12,670 bases of DNA from JAKFWF01 sp031367505 (GTDB lineage: Bacteria; Pseudomonadota; Alphaproteobacteria; Rhizobiales; Hyphomicrobiaceae): positions 1-12,670 of the forward strand of contig JANLPY010000579.1 of the NCBI GenBank assembly GCA_031367505.1, read 5' to 3'. Of the stretch, positions 1 to 6,850 are shown one piece after another. Made by a program: the position numbers and the translations under genes. Within the stretch, counting starts at the first letter, position 1, and each line of letters opens with the position of its first letter. Under the pieces are notes generated by a model. The model was not told the DNA's origin. It was given only the letters and a program-made list of their open reading frames with translations, and did no database searches.

Positions 1-41
1 TGCAACTGAAGAGGAACAGCGCCGCGCAGACCAAACCGCCC

Positions 42-293
42 TCATCCGGCGGATGCGGCTTCATGCAGCGATTGGTTGCCGGCAATCCGTTGTCGGAACA
101 ACGCGCGCGACAAGCAGGCACGTTGAGAAGGTCGGGCTAGAAGGCATAAGATAACGAGCCGGTTTTCATGTGCCAATGCCTTGAGAAAGTCGCTGGCCTT
201 ACGCGCTTTGAGCATCAAGCTTTTTAGCTCGGGCGAAACCGCTTTTCCGATATGGTGAGAACGTTCGATTTCCTTGGACAGCAGTTTAGCCAT
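42..293 (-). pseudogene. soxR: Broken SoxR-like ArsR-family repressor
   Basis: The reading frame that starts at ATG 293 (MAKLLSKEIE...) resembles the N-terminal half of ArsR/SmtB-type regulators, including the typical helix 'KALAHENRLVILCLLA' at about residues 38-53. In SoxR-type repressors this is followed by a winged helix-turn-helix with a 'LRQP..SQ' recognition helix. Here the resemblance is lost after about residue 53 (near position 135), and the frame stops at position 42 after only 83 residues; the family usually has about 100-120. The other minus-strand frames below position 135 do not restore a continuous winged helix, although short fragments such as 'RQP' and 'DEGGLV' appear in different frames. 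I therefore infer frameshift decay. It lies 62 bp downstream of soxX on the same strand, the position expected for the sox repressor. I see no convincing ribosome binding site. The gene may once have extended beyond the left edge of the window. Confidence 0.6.
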
Positions 294-355
294 GTGAGTT
301 AGCCGTCGGTTCGATGTGTGTAGCCGTGGCCCAAATCGTTGGGTTTGAAGAAGCT

Positions 356-967
356 CTACTTGTTGACCGGACTTTCGGGATCGAACAGATACGCCGTTAC
401 ATCTTTGATTTGTTGCTCGGTCAGGAACTTGTGGAAGCCGAAGCGGGGCATGTTCGAGCACGGCTGCACCGACTGCGCATTGAAGATTTTGGCATACGCT
501 TGCTTAGCCTCTTTCGCATCGAACTTACGGATTTTGCCGTATTCGAGAAGGCTCGGCCCGAGTGTGCCAAAACTCAGCTCCGCTTTTTTCATTTGATGGC
601 ACGCATAACAGTTGCCGCCGGCGACCGTGTCGGGTCCATCTGAGAACTGCCCGCCGACGCCCGATTGCGCGACCCGTTCGCCGCCCTTCCAATCCCCGAG
701 CACGTTGCCGTCGGCCGGGTACGTCACTGTTGCTTCCTCGCGCTTCTTGACCTTGTCGAATTCCGCGGGCGGAAGGTCATTGCGATACTGCGAGCAAACC
801 TTTTGAGATTCATCTTGCTGCACACGGGGCTGCCAAGCTTCCGGCGCGGACTTAAAGGTCGCCTTCACGACGGCCTCAACCACTGCGGGATCGACCTTGA
901 GCACTTGTTGAGCCGTCACGGTGGTCGTGATTGCCAGAACGGCGAGTGTCAGTATTAGCTTTTTCAT
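356..967 (-). CDS. soxX: SoxX, monohaem cytochrome c subunit of SoxAX
   Basis: SoxX is the small cytochrome c subunit of the periplasmic SoxAX complex, which oxidatively joins thiosulfate to the carrier SoxYZ. The protein has 203 residues. It starts with a Sec signal peptide (MKKLILTLAVLAI, cleavage probably after the alanines near residue 20). The c-type haem site is C120-Y-A-C123-H124. A Met in 'CSNMPRFG' (M173) is the likely distal haem ligand. Cys58 and Cys170 may form a disulfide (inference). ATG 967 is chosen because it begins the signal peptide and is preceded by a GAGGAAAA ribosome binding site; an upstream in-frame extension to 1168 is antisense to nothing conserved and overlaps soxA. 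The gene begins 17 bp after the soxA stop, so the two are clearly one transcription unit. The length agrees with the family. Electrons from the complex are normally passed on to a small cytochrome c. Confidence 0.93.
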   Translation of the reverse strand: MKKLILTLAVLAITTTVTAQQVLKVDPAVVEAVVKATFKSAPEAWQPRVQQDESQKVCSQYRNDLPPAEFDKVKKREEATVTYPADGNVLGDWKGGERVAQSGVGGQFSDGPDTVAGGNCYACHQMKKAELSFGTLGPSLLEYGKIRKFDAKEAKQAYAKIFNAQSVQPCSNMPRFGFHKFLTEQQIKDVTAYLFDPESPVNK

Positions 968-984
968 CTGGTTTTCCTCGGCCG

Positions 985-1839
985 TCAGCGCTTGATCGAG
1001 GGCACGTTGATCTCGGCCCCCGCGGCTTGCGTGTTCAAATACACGGTCAATGCTGTCAGGCCGTCCGATGCGTAATCGGGCGCTGGCATGCGCATCTGAC
1101 GGTAGCAGTCCCAAAGGCGATGCTGCATCGTGCGCAATTGGCTTTGCGAAACCCGATAGGTCGGCCACGAGCCCATGGTTTCTTGCGCCGGTTTGCCAGG
1201 CTTCGAGAGGTTAGGAAGGCCTTGCAGACGTATCCGTTTGCCATCTTCGGAATGGCAGGTCGCGCACGAAAAATCGCTAATCGAGGAGCGGCGATAGAAC
1301 ATGGCTTCGCCTACCGCGCGCATCTCCTGCTCCTTCGGATGCGTCAGGGGTTGATCAATCTTCGCGCCGTTAGATTTGTTGGCAATATAGGCAACCAGAT
1401 CTTCCATGTCTGAAGACTTGCCCGGCGAGGAAAAGCGGCGGCTGATAACTTCCTTGGTATCCGAGCCTTGGATTTTCTCCATGCACCACAACAGGCGCTG
1501 CTCGAGATCCATCACGCGGCCGGCGTCGGCAAAGAAACGGGGAAGTTTGGCGTAGGCGCCCTCGATTTTGCCAGCTCCTAGCCCCAAATCGCAGGCTTCC
1601 AGAGACACATTCTTGGTGCCGCCGGATTTCTTCCACAACAGTTCGCCGCGATCGACGTTGAGGAAACCAGGGTTCGAGAACGGATCGGAGATCATGGCGC
1701 GGTAGCGCTCGATCTCTTTCTCGCTGTCGGCGGGCGTTGTCTGCGCATTGGCAAGCGCCGTACTCAATATCGACGTTATGAAGAGCGTTACTGCCGCTTT
1801 CATGAATCCCGGCAATCGCGCGTCGTGTGGCCGTCTCAT
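985..1839 (-). CDS. soxA: SoxA, one-haem cytochrome c subunit of SoxAX
   Basis: SoxA is the catalytic subunit of L-cysteine S-thiosulfotransferase (SoxAX), acting in the periplasm on thiosulfate and the SoxY cysteine. The 284-residue protein has an N-terminal signal sequence with a hydrophobic core at about residues 14-30. The C-terminal domain has the haem motif C192-A-T-C195-H196 and the active-site motif 'RLWDCYRQMR', whose C245 is the haem-ligating cysteine that becomes a persulfide in the family. The N-terminal haem motif of two-haem SoxA proteins is absent: C83 is followed by DLGLG rather than XXCH. C83 and C119 (LLWC) are placed to form a disulfide, as in the one-haem SoxA class known from Starkeya. 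Start ATG 1839 is preferred because GGGGAG lies just upstream; ATG 1884 and ATG 1803 have weaker sites. It is the first gene of soxAX and diverges from soxY. Confidence 0.92.
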   Translation of the reverse strand: MRRPHDARLPGFMKAAVTLFITSILSTALANAQTTPADSEKEIERYRAMISDPFSNPGFLNVDRGELLWKKSGGTKNVSLEACDLGLGAGKIEGAYAKLPRFFADAGRVMDLEQRLLWCMEKIQGSDTKEVISRRFSSPGKSSDMEDLVAYIANKSNGAKIDQPLTHPKEQEMRAVGEAMFYRRSSISDFSCATCHSEDGKRIRLQGLPNLSKPGKPAQETMGSWPTYRVSQSQLRTMQHRLWDCYRQMRMPAPDYASDGLTALTVYLNTQAAGAEINVPSIKR

Positions 1840-1931
1840 TAGCTCTCCCCAGGTCGTGTTTTTTTGGCTTGAAGAATTGGCCATGCTTTCTCTAGAACTC
1901 AGCCGGAAACTGCACTACCGTCCGTGCGCTT

Positions 1932-1945
1932 GCCTAATTTTAGGC
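1932..1945. repeat. Inverted repeat GCCTAA-TT-TTAGGC, possible operator
   Basis: A perfect 6-bp inverted repeat with a 2-bp centre lies in the middle of the divergent soxA/soxY interval. The hexamer GCTTGC also occurs twice in direct orientation around it (1929 and 1944). A dimeric regulator such as an ArsR-type repressor binds sites of this size. Assignment to SoxR is inference, as I cannot match it to a verified SoxR consensus. Confidence 0.4.
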
Positions 1946-2012
1946 TTGCGTTCGCGGCGACGTTACATCTAAAAATGCGAATATGGCAAGATATGTCTGA
2001 GTTGGGATTCAA

Positions 2013-2024
2013 GTCCGATCGGAC
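2013..2024. repeat. Perfect palindrome GTCCGATCGGAC upstream of soxY
   Basis: A perfect 12-bp palindrome ends 28 bp before the chosen soxY start, within the likely 5' untranslated region or overlapping the promoter. It could be a repressor operator or a short hairpin in the transcript. No function can be assigned from sequence alone. Confidence 0.35.
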
Positions 2025-2052
2025 GAGAAAAATGTCACCCTTGGGAGCGCAC

Positions 2053-2517
2053 ATGGAACATGAGCTTTTGAACCTTGATCGGCGAGGCGTGCTGATCGGT
2101 TGCAGTGCGGCGACGATTGCTGCGCTGCTGGCTCCCCGTCTCGCGCTCGCGGCACCAGCCCAGGTCGAGGCTGAGATCCAGAAGCTCTACGCGGGCAAGA
2201 AATTGACTGAAGGCAAGATCAAGCTCGATCTCCCCTCGATCGCCGAAAATGGCCTGGTCGTTCCGCTCGGCGTCGAGGTCGAAAGCCCGATGACCGAAGC
2301 CTCCTACGTGAAGGCGGTGCATGTCTACGCCGATGGCAATCCGAACCCAGGTGTCGCCTCGTTCTATTTTACACCGATGATGCCAAAGGCCTCAGTCCAA
2401 ATCCGGATGCGGCTGGCGCAGACGCAGAACATCGTTGCGGTGGCGGAAATGTCCGATGGCTCTCTGTTTACGACGAAGCGCGAAGTGAAGGTTACGATCG
2501 GCGGTTGCGGCGGCTAG
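2053..2517 (+). CDS. soxY: SoxY, sulfur-carrying subunit of SoxYZ
   Basis: SoxY carries sulfur intermediates on a C-terminal cysteine during the periplasmic Sox cycle. The protein ends in the diagnostic swinging-arm motif GGCGG, with C152 of 154 residues as the attachment site. The N-terminus has a twin-arginine type signal (LDRRGVLIG at about residues 8-16, then a hydrophobic stretch and an Ala-rich cleavage region near 30-34). This fits Tat export in complex with SoxZ, which has no signal of its own. The body is the immunoglobulin-like SoxY fold, with conserved 'NPNPGVASFYF' near the middle. ATG 2053 is chosen because it places the RR signal close to the N-terminus and has GGGAG seven bases upstream; the frame is open further upstream to 1924, but that part crosses the promoter region. 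soxZ follows 57 bp later. Confidence 0.94.
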   Translation: MEHELLNLDRRGVLIGCSAATIAALLAPRLALAAPAQVEAEIQKLYAGKKLTEGKIKLDLPSIAENGLVVPLGVEVESPMTEASYVKAVHVYADGNPNPGVASFYFTPMMPKASVQIRMRLAQTQNIVAVAEMSDGSLFTTKREVKVTIGGCGG

Positions 2518-2574
2518 TTGGCCACCAATTTCAAATGATCAATTCAAAAAGCTTCACCTGAGGAAACCGATCCA

Positions 2575-2901
2575 ATGGCCACACCAACGCCCCGCGTCAG
2601 AATGCCAGCCACCGCGAAAGCCGGCGAAGTCATCGAAGTGAAGACCTTGATCAGCCACGAGATGGAATCGGGCAATCGCAAGGACAAGGACGGCAAGGTG
2701 ATCCCTCGCAAGATCATCAAAGCCTTCATGGCGAAGTTCAACGGCAAGGAAATCTTTCGCGCAGATTGGTATGCAGCGATTTCCGCCAATCCGTACCAGT
2801 CGTTCTTCGTCAAGGTGCCGGAAGCGGGCACCTTTGAATTCACGTGGACCGACGACGATGGCTCGATCTACAAGGCCGAGCAGAAGATCGCGATCGGCTG
2901 A
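2575..2901 (+). CDS. soxZ: SoxZ, partner subunit of the SoxYZ carrier
   Basis: SoxZ forms the heterodimer with SoxY that presents the sulfur-bound cysteine arm to SoxAX, SoxB and SoxCD. The 108-residue length is typical. Conserved features include an N-terminal 'PRVRMPATAKAGEVIEVKTL' strand region, the 'HEMESG.RKD..GK.IPRKII' segment and the C-terminal 'FEFTWTDDDGS' segment of this fibronectin-like fold. It has no signal peptide, as expected if it is carried out of the cell by the Tat signal of SoxY. The start has a GAGGAAA ribosome binding site at a suitable distance. A strong intrinsic terminator follows directly, so soxYZ can be made as a short transcript in excess over the enzymes downstream, which suits a carrier protein (inference). 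Confidence 0.95.
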   Translation: MATPTPRVRMPATAKAGEVIEVKTLISHEMESGNRKDKDGKVIPRKIIKAFMAKFNGKEIFRADWYAAISANPYQSFFVKVPEAGTFEFTWTDDDGSIYKAEQKIAIG

Positions 2902-2911
2902 GTTGGCCGCC

Positions 2912-2942
2912 GGCCTGGCAGCACTGCTGCCGGGCCTTTTTT
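2912..2942 (+). terminator. Intrinsic terminator after soxZ
   Basis: A GC-rich hairpin (GGCCTGGCAGC, short loop, GCTGCCGGGCC, one G-T wobble) spans 2912-2936 and is followed directly by six T residues. It starts 10 bp after the soxZ stop codon. It should end or reduce transcription before soxB, which implies either read-through or a separate soxB promoter. Confidence 0.85.
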
Positions 2943-2950
2943 GTCATTCG

Positions 2951-2996
2951 ATACATGTATTCATGCGCATGTGTTCGAGTGTTCCATGCTAGGAAC
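2951..2996. repeat. Three small inverted repeats before soxB
   Basis: The short spacer between the soxZ terminator and soxB holds three neighbouring perfect inverted repeats: ATACATGTAT (2951-2960), CATGCGCATG (2962-2971) and GTTCC-N6-GGAAC (2981-2996). The last contains the AGGAA that is the best ribosome binding site for soxB, so folding could hide it. This may be a promoter/operator region or a translational control element for soxBCD (inference). Confidence 0.4.
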
Positions 2997-3000
2997 TTAG

Positions 3001-4692
3001 ATGATCACGCGACGCGAGTTTTCCCAAGCCGCTCTTGCCGCGTCGGCTATTGCGTCGAGCGGTCTCGGGCCTCTGGGCCGCGTTGCCGCGCAGGGACGTT
3101 TGACCCAAGACGAACTGTTGAAGTTCGACTCCGTCGGCAACGTCACGCTGGTGCACATCACCGACATTCATGGCCAGTTGATGCCGCTCCACTTCCGCGA
3201 GCCCAGCGTCAACATCGGCGTCGGCGACGCGAAGGGGCTCGTCCCTCATCTGACCGGCGACGCTTTTCTCAAGGCATTCGGCATCGCTGCGAAGTCTCCA
3301 CAAGCCTACGCGCTGACCAGTCAGGATTTTTCAGAACTCGCGAAAAACTACGGACGCATGGGCGGCCTCGATCGGATCGCGACGGTCGTTAAGTCGATCC
3401 GCGCGAGCCGCGGCGATAAGGTGCTCATGCTCGACGGCGGCGACACCTGGACCAACAGCTGGTCGGCGCTGCAAACGCAGGGCCAGGACATGGTCGACTG
3501 TATGGCTTTGCTCAAGCCCGACGCGATGACCGGGCATTGGGAGTTCACGCTCGGACAAAAGCGCGTCGAGGAGATCGCCGGTAAACTCGGTTTCCCCTTT
3601 CTTGCGCAGAACATGCGCGAGAGCGAATTCAACGATCCGGTGTTCGAGCCGCACAAGATCTTCGAGCGCGGCGGTGTGAAGATCGCGGTGATCGGGCAAG
3701 CCTTCCCGTTCACGCCGATCGCAAATCCCCGCTGGCTGATCCCGAAGTGGACCTTTGGCATTCGTGATGACGACATGCAAAAGCAGGTCGATGCGGTGCG
3801 CGCGGCCGGTGCCGAGTTGGTCGTCGTTCTGTCGCACAACGGCTTCGACGTCGATCGCAAGATGGCGCGGCTGGTAACTGGCATCGATGTAATTCTCACC
3901 GGTCATACCCACGATGCGGTGCCGGAAGCGGTGCGGGCCGGTAAGACATTGCTTATCTCATCGGGTAGTCACGGCAAGTTCGTCTCCCGCCTCGACCTCG
4001 ATATTCAGGGCAAGGAAATCAAGAATTTTCGCTTCCGGCTGATCCCGATCTTCTCGGACTGGATTGCGCCCGATGCCGAAATGGCAGCGAAGATCGCCGA
4101 GGTGCGCAAGCCTTACGCCGCCGATCTATCGCGCGTGCTGGGCCGGTCCAGTGGTCTGCTCTATCGGCGCGGCAACATCGCGGGGACCCTCGATGATCTC
4201 TACTGCAGCGCGATGCTGAGCCAACGCGACGCTGAGATATCGCTGTCGCCCGGTATTCGTTGGGGCAACAGTATTCTTCCTGGCCAGGATATCACGTTTG
4301 AGGACGTCACTAACGGCTGTGCGGTCAGCTATCCGAACTGTTATCGCACCAAGATGACAGGTGAGCGTCTCAAGGAAATTCTCGAAGACGTCGCCGACAA
4401 CCTGTTCAATCCTGACCCGTATTATCAACAGGGCGGCGACATGGTGCGGACCGGCGGGCTGGGCTTCACCATTGATATAGCAGCCGTTGCTGGCCGTCGC
4501 ATCTCCAACATGACGCTACTCAAATCGGGCAAACCGATCGACGCTGCCCGCGAATACGTCGTCGCTGGCTGGGCGAGCGTCACCGAGGGCACCGAAGGGC
4601 CGCCGATCTGGCAGGTCGTCGAGAAGCATTTAGCCGACGTGAAGACCGTCGATATCAAGCCGAACGACGTTGTGAAGCTCGTGGGTGCATGA
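3001..4692 (+). CDS. soxB: SoxB, dimanganese sulfate thiohydrolase
   Basis: SoxB is the periplasmic hydrolase that releases sulfate from S-thiosulfonate-loaded SoxYZ. The 563-residue length is normal for the family. A twin-arginine signal (TRREFSQAAL, residues 3-12) starts the protein. The metallophosphoesterase/5'-nucleotidase-like catalytic domain follows with its metal-site motifs in order: TDIHGQ (D55, H57), GGDTW (D148), the SoxB-specific GHWEF in place of GNHEF (residues 178-182), SHNGFD (H279) and TGHTHD (H302, H304). The C-terminal 5'-nucleotidase domain begins at about residue 375. ATG 3001 directly precedes the RR motif and has AGGAA five bases upstream. The gene follows the soxZ terminator and is 71 bp before soxC. 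The full set of motifs suggests an active enzyme. soxB is widely used as a marker for thiosulfate oxidisers. Confidence 0.96.
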   Translation: MITRREFSQAALAASAIASSGLGPLGRVAAQGRLTQDELLKFDSVGNVTLVHITDIHGQLMPLHFREPSVNIGVGDAKGLVPHLTGDAFLKAFGIAAKSPQAYALTSQDFSELAKNYGRMGGLDRIATVVKSIRASRGDKVLMLDGGDTWTNSWSALQTQGQDMVDCMALLKPDAMTGHWEFTLGQKRVEEIAGKLGFPFLAQNMRESEFNDPVFEPHKIFERGGVKIAVIGQAFPFTPIANPRWLIPKWTFGIRDDDMQKQVDAVRAAGAELVVVLSHNGFDVDRKMARLVTGIDVILTGHTHDAVPEAVRAGKTLLISSGSHGKFVSRLDLDIQGKEIKNFRFRLIPIFSDWIAPDAEMAAKIAEVRKPYAADLSRVLGRSSGLLYRRGNIAGTLDDLYCSAMLSQRDAEISLSPGIRWGNSILPGQDITFEDVTNGCAVSYPNCYRTKMTGERLKEILEDVADNLFNPDPYYQQGGDMVRTGGLGFTIDIAAVAGRRISNMTLLKSGKPIDAAREYVVAGWASVTEGTEGPPIWQVVEKHLADVKTVDIKPNDVVKLVGA

Positions 4693-4763
4693 CGATCCGA
4701 TGTTCGCCCGCGAGGCGATCCAATTCGTCCGATCCAAAGCACCACATACTTGGGAGATAAGCT

Positions 4764-6059
4764 GTGAGGGTACCCGTTGGGGACGCATTTCGAAAATCTT
4801 CGAGGCGCGCGTTTCTCGGAACCGCTGCTGGTGGTCTTGTGGCAGGCGCCGCTGCGGTGCAGGCCGCCGACCCCGCCCCGCTTGCCACGGCTGGAAATCC
4901 AAAGAACCTGCCGCCAAACGTTCCCGATTGGACCAAGGTTCTCGGCGATGGCGTTGCGGCACACCCCTATGGCAAGCCTTCGAAATTCGAGAGGAGCGTC
5001 GTGCGCCGCGACGTCGAGTGGCTGACCGCGTCGCGTGAAAGTTCGATCAACTTCACGCCAATCCACGCGTTGGATGGCATCATCACGCCGAACGGCCTGT
5101 GCTTCGAACGGCATCATGGCGGCGCCGCCGAAATTAACCCGGCCGATCACCGCTTGATCATTCACGGGCTGGTCGACAAACCGCTGATCTTCACGGTCGG
5201 CGATATCATGCGTATGCCGCGCACCAACCGTATGTACTTTCTCGAATGCGCCGCAAACTCCGGCATGGAGTGGCGCGGCGCGCAGCTCAACGGCTGCCAG
5301 TTCACGCACGGCATGATCCATAACGTGATGTACACCGGCGTGTCGCTGAAGACGTTGCTCGATGAGGCAGGTGTCAAGCCGGCGGGCAAATGGATCCTGG
5401 CTGAGGGGGCAGACGCATCCGCCATGACCCGCTCGATCCCGATGGAAAAGGCGATGAAGGATTGTCTGGTCGCCTTCAAAATGAACGGCGAGGCACTGCG
5501 TACCGAACAGGGCTATCCGGTTCGCCTGGTCGTTCCCGGTTGGGAGGGCAATCTCTGGATCAAGTGGCTGCGTCGCATCGAAGTGGGCGATCAGCCGTGG
5601 CACACGCACGAGGAAACGTCGAAGTACACAACCGTCATGTCAGACGGCAGAGCGCGCCGGTTCACTTATGTGATGGATGCAAAGTCGGTGGTGACCAGCC
5701 CGTCCCCCGAGATGCCGCTGATAGCGAAGGGGCGCAACGTTCTATCCGGCATCGCCTGGTCCGGCCGCGGCAAGATTTCCCGGGTTGATGTCACGCTCGA
5801 TGGCGGCCGGAATTGGCAGGTGGCGCGGATCGACGGACCGGTATTCGACAAGTCGATCGTCCGCTTCTACGTCGACTTCGATTGGCAAGGCCAAGAGCTG
5901 CTCGTGCAATCACGGGCCCACGATGAGAGCGGATACGTGCAGCCGACCAAGGACGAGCTCCGCAAGTTGCGCGGCGTCAATAACATCTATCACAATAACG
6001 GCATTCAGACTTGGCTGGTGCGCCCGACGGGGGAGACGGAAAATGTCGAAATTTCCTAG
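4764..6059 (+). CDS. soxC: SoxC, molybdenum subunit of sulfane dehydrogenase
   Basis: SoxC with SoxD forms the sulfane dehydrogenase that removes six electrons from the sulfane sulfur on SoxY, so that thiosulfate is oxidised fully to sulfate without storing sulfur globules. The 431-residue protein has a Tat signal (SSRRAFLG, residues 12-19) with an alanine-rich hydrophobic core. The sulfite oxidase-type molybdopterin domain follows, with the Mo-ligating cysteine C162 in 'YFLECAANSG'. The C-terminal Mo-co dimerisation domain starts at about residue 310, and 'DVTLDGGRNWQVA' is typical of it. The start is GTG 4764, chosen from the GGGAGA ribosome binding site and the position of the RR motif; no nearer ATG fits. 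The gene overlaps the soxD start by 17 bp, which suggests translational coupling of the two subunits. Confidence 0.95.
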   Translation: MRVPVGDAFRKSSRRAFLGTAAGGLVAGAAAVQAADPAPLATAGNPKNLPPNVPDWTKVLGDGVAAHPYGKPSKFERSVVRRDVEWLTASRESSINFTPIHALDGIITPNGLCFERHHGGAAEINPADHRLIIHGLVDKPLIFTVGDIMRMPRTNRMYFLECAANSGMEWRGAQLNGCQFTHGMIHNVMYTGVSLKTLLDEAGVKPAGKWILAEGADASAMTRSIPMEKAMKDCLVAFKMNGEALRTEQGYPVRLVVPGWEGNLWIKWLRRIEVGDQPWHTHEETSKYTTVMSDGRARRFTYVMDAKSVVTSPSPEMPLIAKGRNVLSGIAWSGRGKISRVDVTLDGGRNWQVARIDGPVFDKSIVRFYVDFDWQGQELLVQSRAHDESGYVQPTKDELRKLRGVNNIYHNNGIQTWLVRPTGETENVEIS

Positions 6060-6708
6060 TCTGCGTTCCATCGCGCTTGCCTCTGTGTTGGTGGCGATAA
6101 CACTCAATGCCGCACTCGCCCAAAAGTTGGGGGTCGGCCGCGAGGCATCGCCAGCGGAAATCAAAGCGTGGGACATCGATGTGCGTCCCGATGGTCAAGG
6201 CCTGCCACCAGGCAAGGGAACGCCTGCGCAAGGCGAGGAGATCTTCCAAACTCAATGCGCGACCTGTCATGGCGAATTTGGCGAAGGCAAAGATAAGTGG
6301 CCCGTTCTTGCTGGTGGCATGGGCACGATGAAATCGGACAGGCCTGAAAAGACGGTCGGTTCGTACTGGCCGTACGCGACAACGATCTTCGACTACATCA
6401 AGCGCGCGATGCCGTTCGGCAATGCTCAGTCGCTGAGCGACGATGAACTCTATGCGGTCACAGCCTACGTACTGCAGCTCAATGACGTGATCACGGATCC
6501 GAAATTAGAAATCAATGCGACGACGCTTCCGGCGATCAAAATGCCCAACGCCGGGCAGTTTTATGACGATGATCGTGAAATTGCCGAGAAGGCCTTTTGG
6601 AACCGCAAACCCTGCATGAAGGATTGCAAGAAGGAGGCGAAAGTCCTCAATCGCGCCCAAACATTGGCCGTGACACCTGAAACCAAGTCCGGCCCCAAAG
6701 CAGATTGA
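6043..6708 (+). CDS. soxD: SoxD, short one-haem cytochrome c subunit
   Basis: SoxD accepts electrons from the molybdenum subunit SoxC in the periplasm. The 221-residue protein has a Sec signal (about residues 1-26, ending ALA). Its class I cytochrome c domain has haem motif C72-A-T-C75-H76 and a likely Met ligand M123 in 'RAMPFGNAQS'. The Paracoccus SoxD is about 380 residues with a second haem domain; here that domain is missing and the protein ends in a Lys-rich tail with C191 and C195 (KPCMKDC), in CX3C spacing rather than CXXCH. Short SoxD forms are, to my knowledge, found in other bacteria, so I read this as a natural variant, though loss of a 3' part near the rearranged boundary downstream cannot be excluded. 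ATG 6043 has GGGGAGACGGAA just before it and overlaps the end of soxC. Confidence 0.9.
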   Translation: MSKFPSLRSIALASVLVAITLNAALAQKLGVGREASPAEIKAWDIDVRPDGQGLPPGKGTPAQGEEIFQTQCATCHGEFGEGKDKWPVLAGGMGTMKSDRPEKTVGSYWPYATTIFDYIKRAMPFGNAQSLSDDELYAVTAYVLQLNDVITDPKLEINATTLPAIKMPNAGQFYDDDREIAEKAFWNRKPCMKDCKKEAKVLNRAQTLAVTPETKSGPKAD

Positions 6709-6717
6709 TCGAGCGAT

Positions 6718-6735
6718 CGCTATGTTTCGATAGCG
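6718..6735 (+). terminator. Weak hairpin after soxD
   Basis: CGCTAT and ATAGCG form a perfect 6-bp stem with a 6-base loop (GTTTCG), starting 9 bp after the soxD stop codon. There is no T-run after it, so it would be a poor intrinsic terminator. It may protect the 3' end of the transcript or be chance. Confidence 0.3.
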
Positions 6736-6740
6736 GCCTG

Positions 6741-6836
6741 CTACAGCGGCTTGCCGGTGTGGTAGGCGATCTCGCCGACGATGCCGCGACGGAACGCCAT
6801 CACGCAGATGATGAATACGAAGCCTTGGATCACCGC
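6741..6836 (-). pseudogene. 3' remnant of a LivM-type permease
   Basis: On the minus strand, 31 codons ending at TAG (6741-6743) read AVIQGFVFIICVMAF followed by RRGIVGEI and a short tail. This matches the last transmembrane segment and the 'RGIVG' C-terminal signature of LivM-type branched-chain amino acid ABC permeases. Upstream of the Ala codon at 6834-6836 the resemblance ends, exactly where the plus-strand permease begins to be recognisable. About 90% of such a gene (usually near 300 residues or more) is missing. It would have been convergent with soxD. The fragment is short, so the assignment rests on one signature and is moderately sure. Confidence 0.55.
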
Positions 6837-6850
6837 TCGCCCTGTTTCTG

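Larger units (their letters stand above)
1840..2052. promoter_or_regulatory. Divergent soxA/soxY promoter region
   Basis: This 213-bp interval separates the minus-strand soxAX from the plus-strand soxYZ, so it must hold promoters for both directions. It is richer in A+T than the flanking genes around 1935-2040. It contains two perfect inverted repeats (1932-1945 and 2013-2024), listed separately. A possible plus-strand pair TTGCGT (1946) and TCTAAA (1968) has about 16 bp spacing but is weak, so I do not assign exact promoter elements. Confidence 0.6.

Noticed and set aside
1370..1636. Minus-strand 88-codon frame within soxA
   Set aside because: It lies inside soxA in another frame and has no family signature; soxA has clear haem and active-site motifs.
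4425..5609. 394-codon minus-strand frame across the soxB end and soxC
   Set aside because: Long but antisense to soxC, whose Mo-cysteine and Tat motifs are unmistakable. Long antisense frames are common in GC-rich DNA, and the protein shows no recognisable domain.
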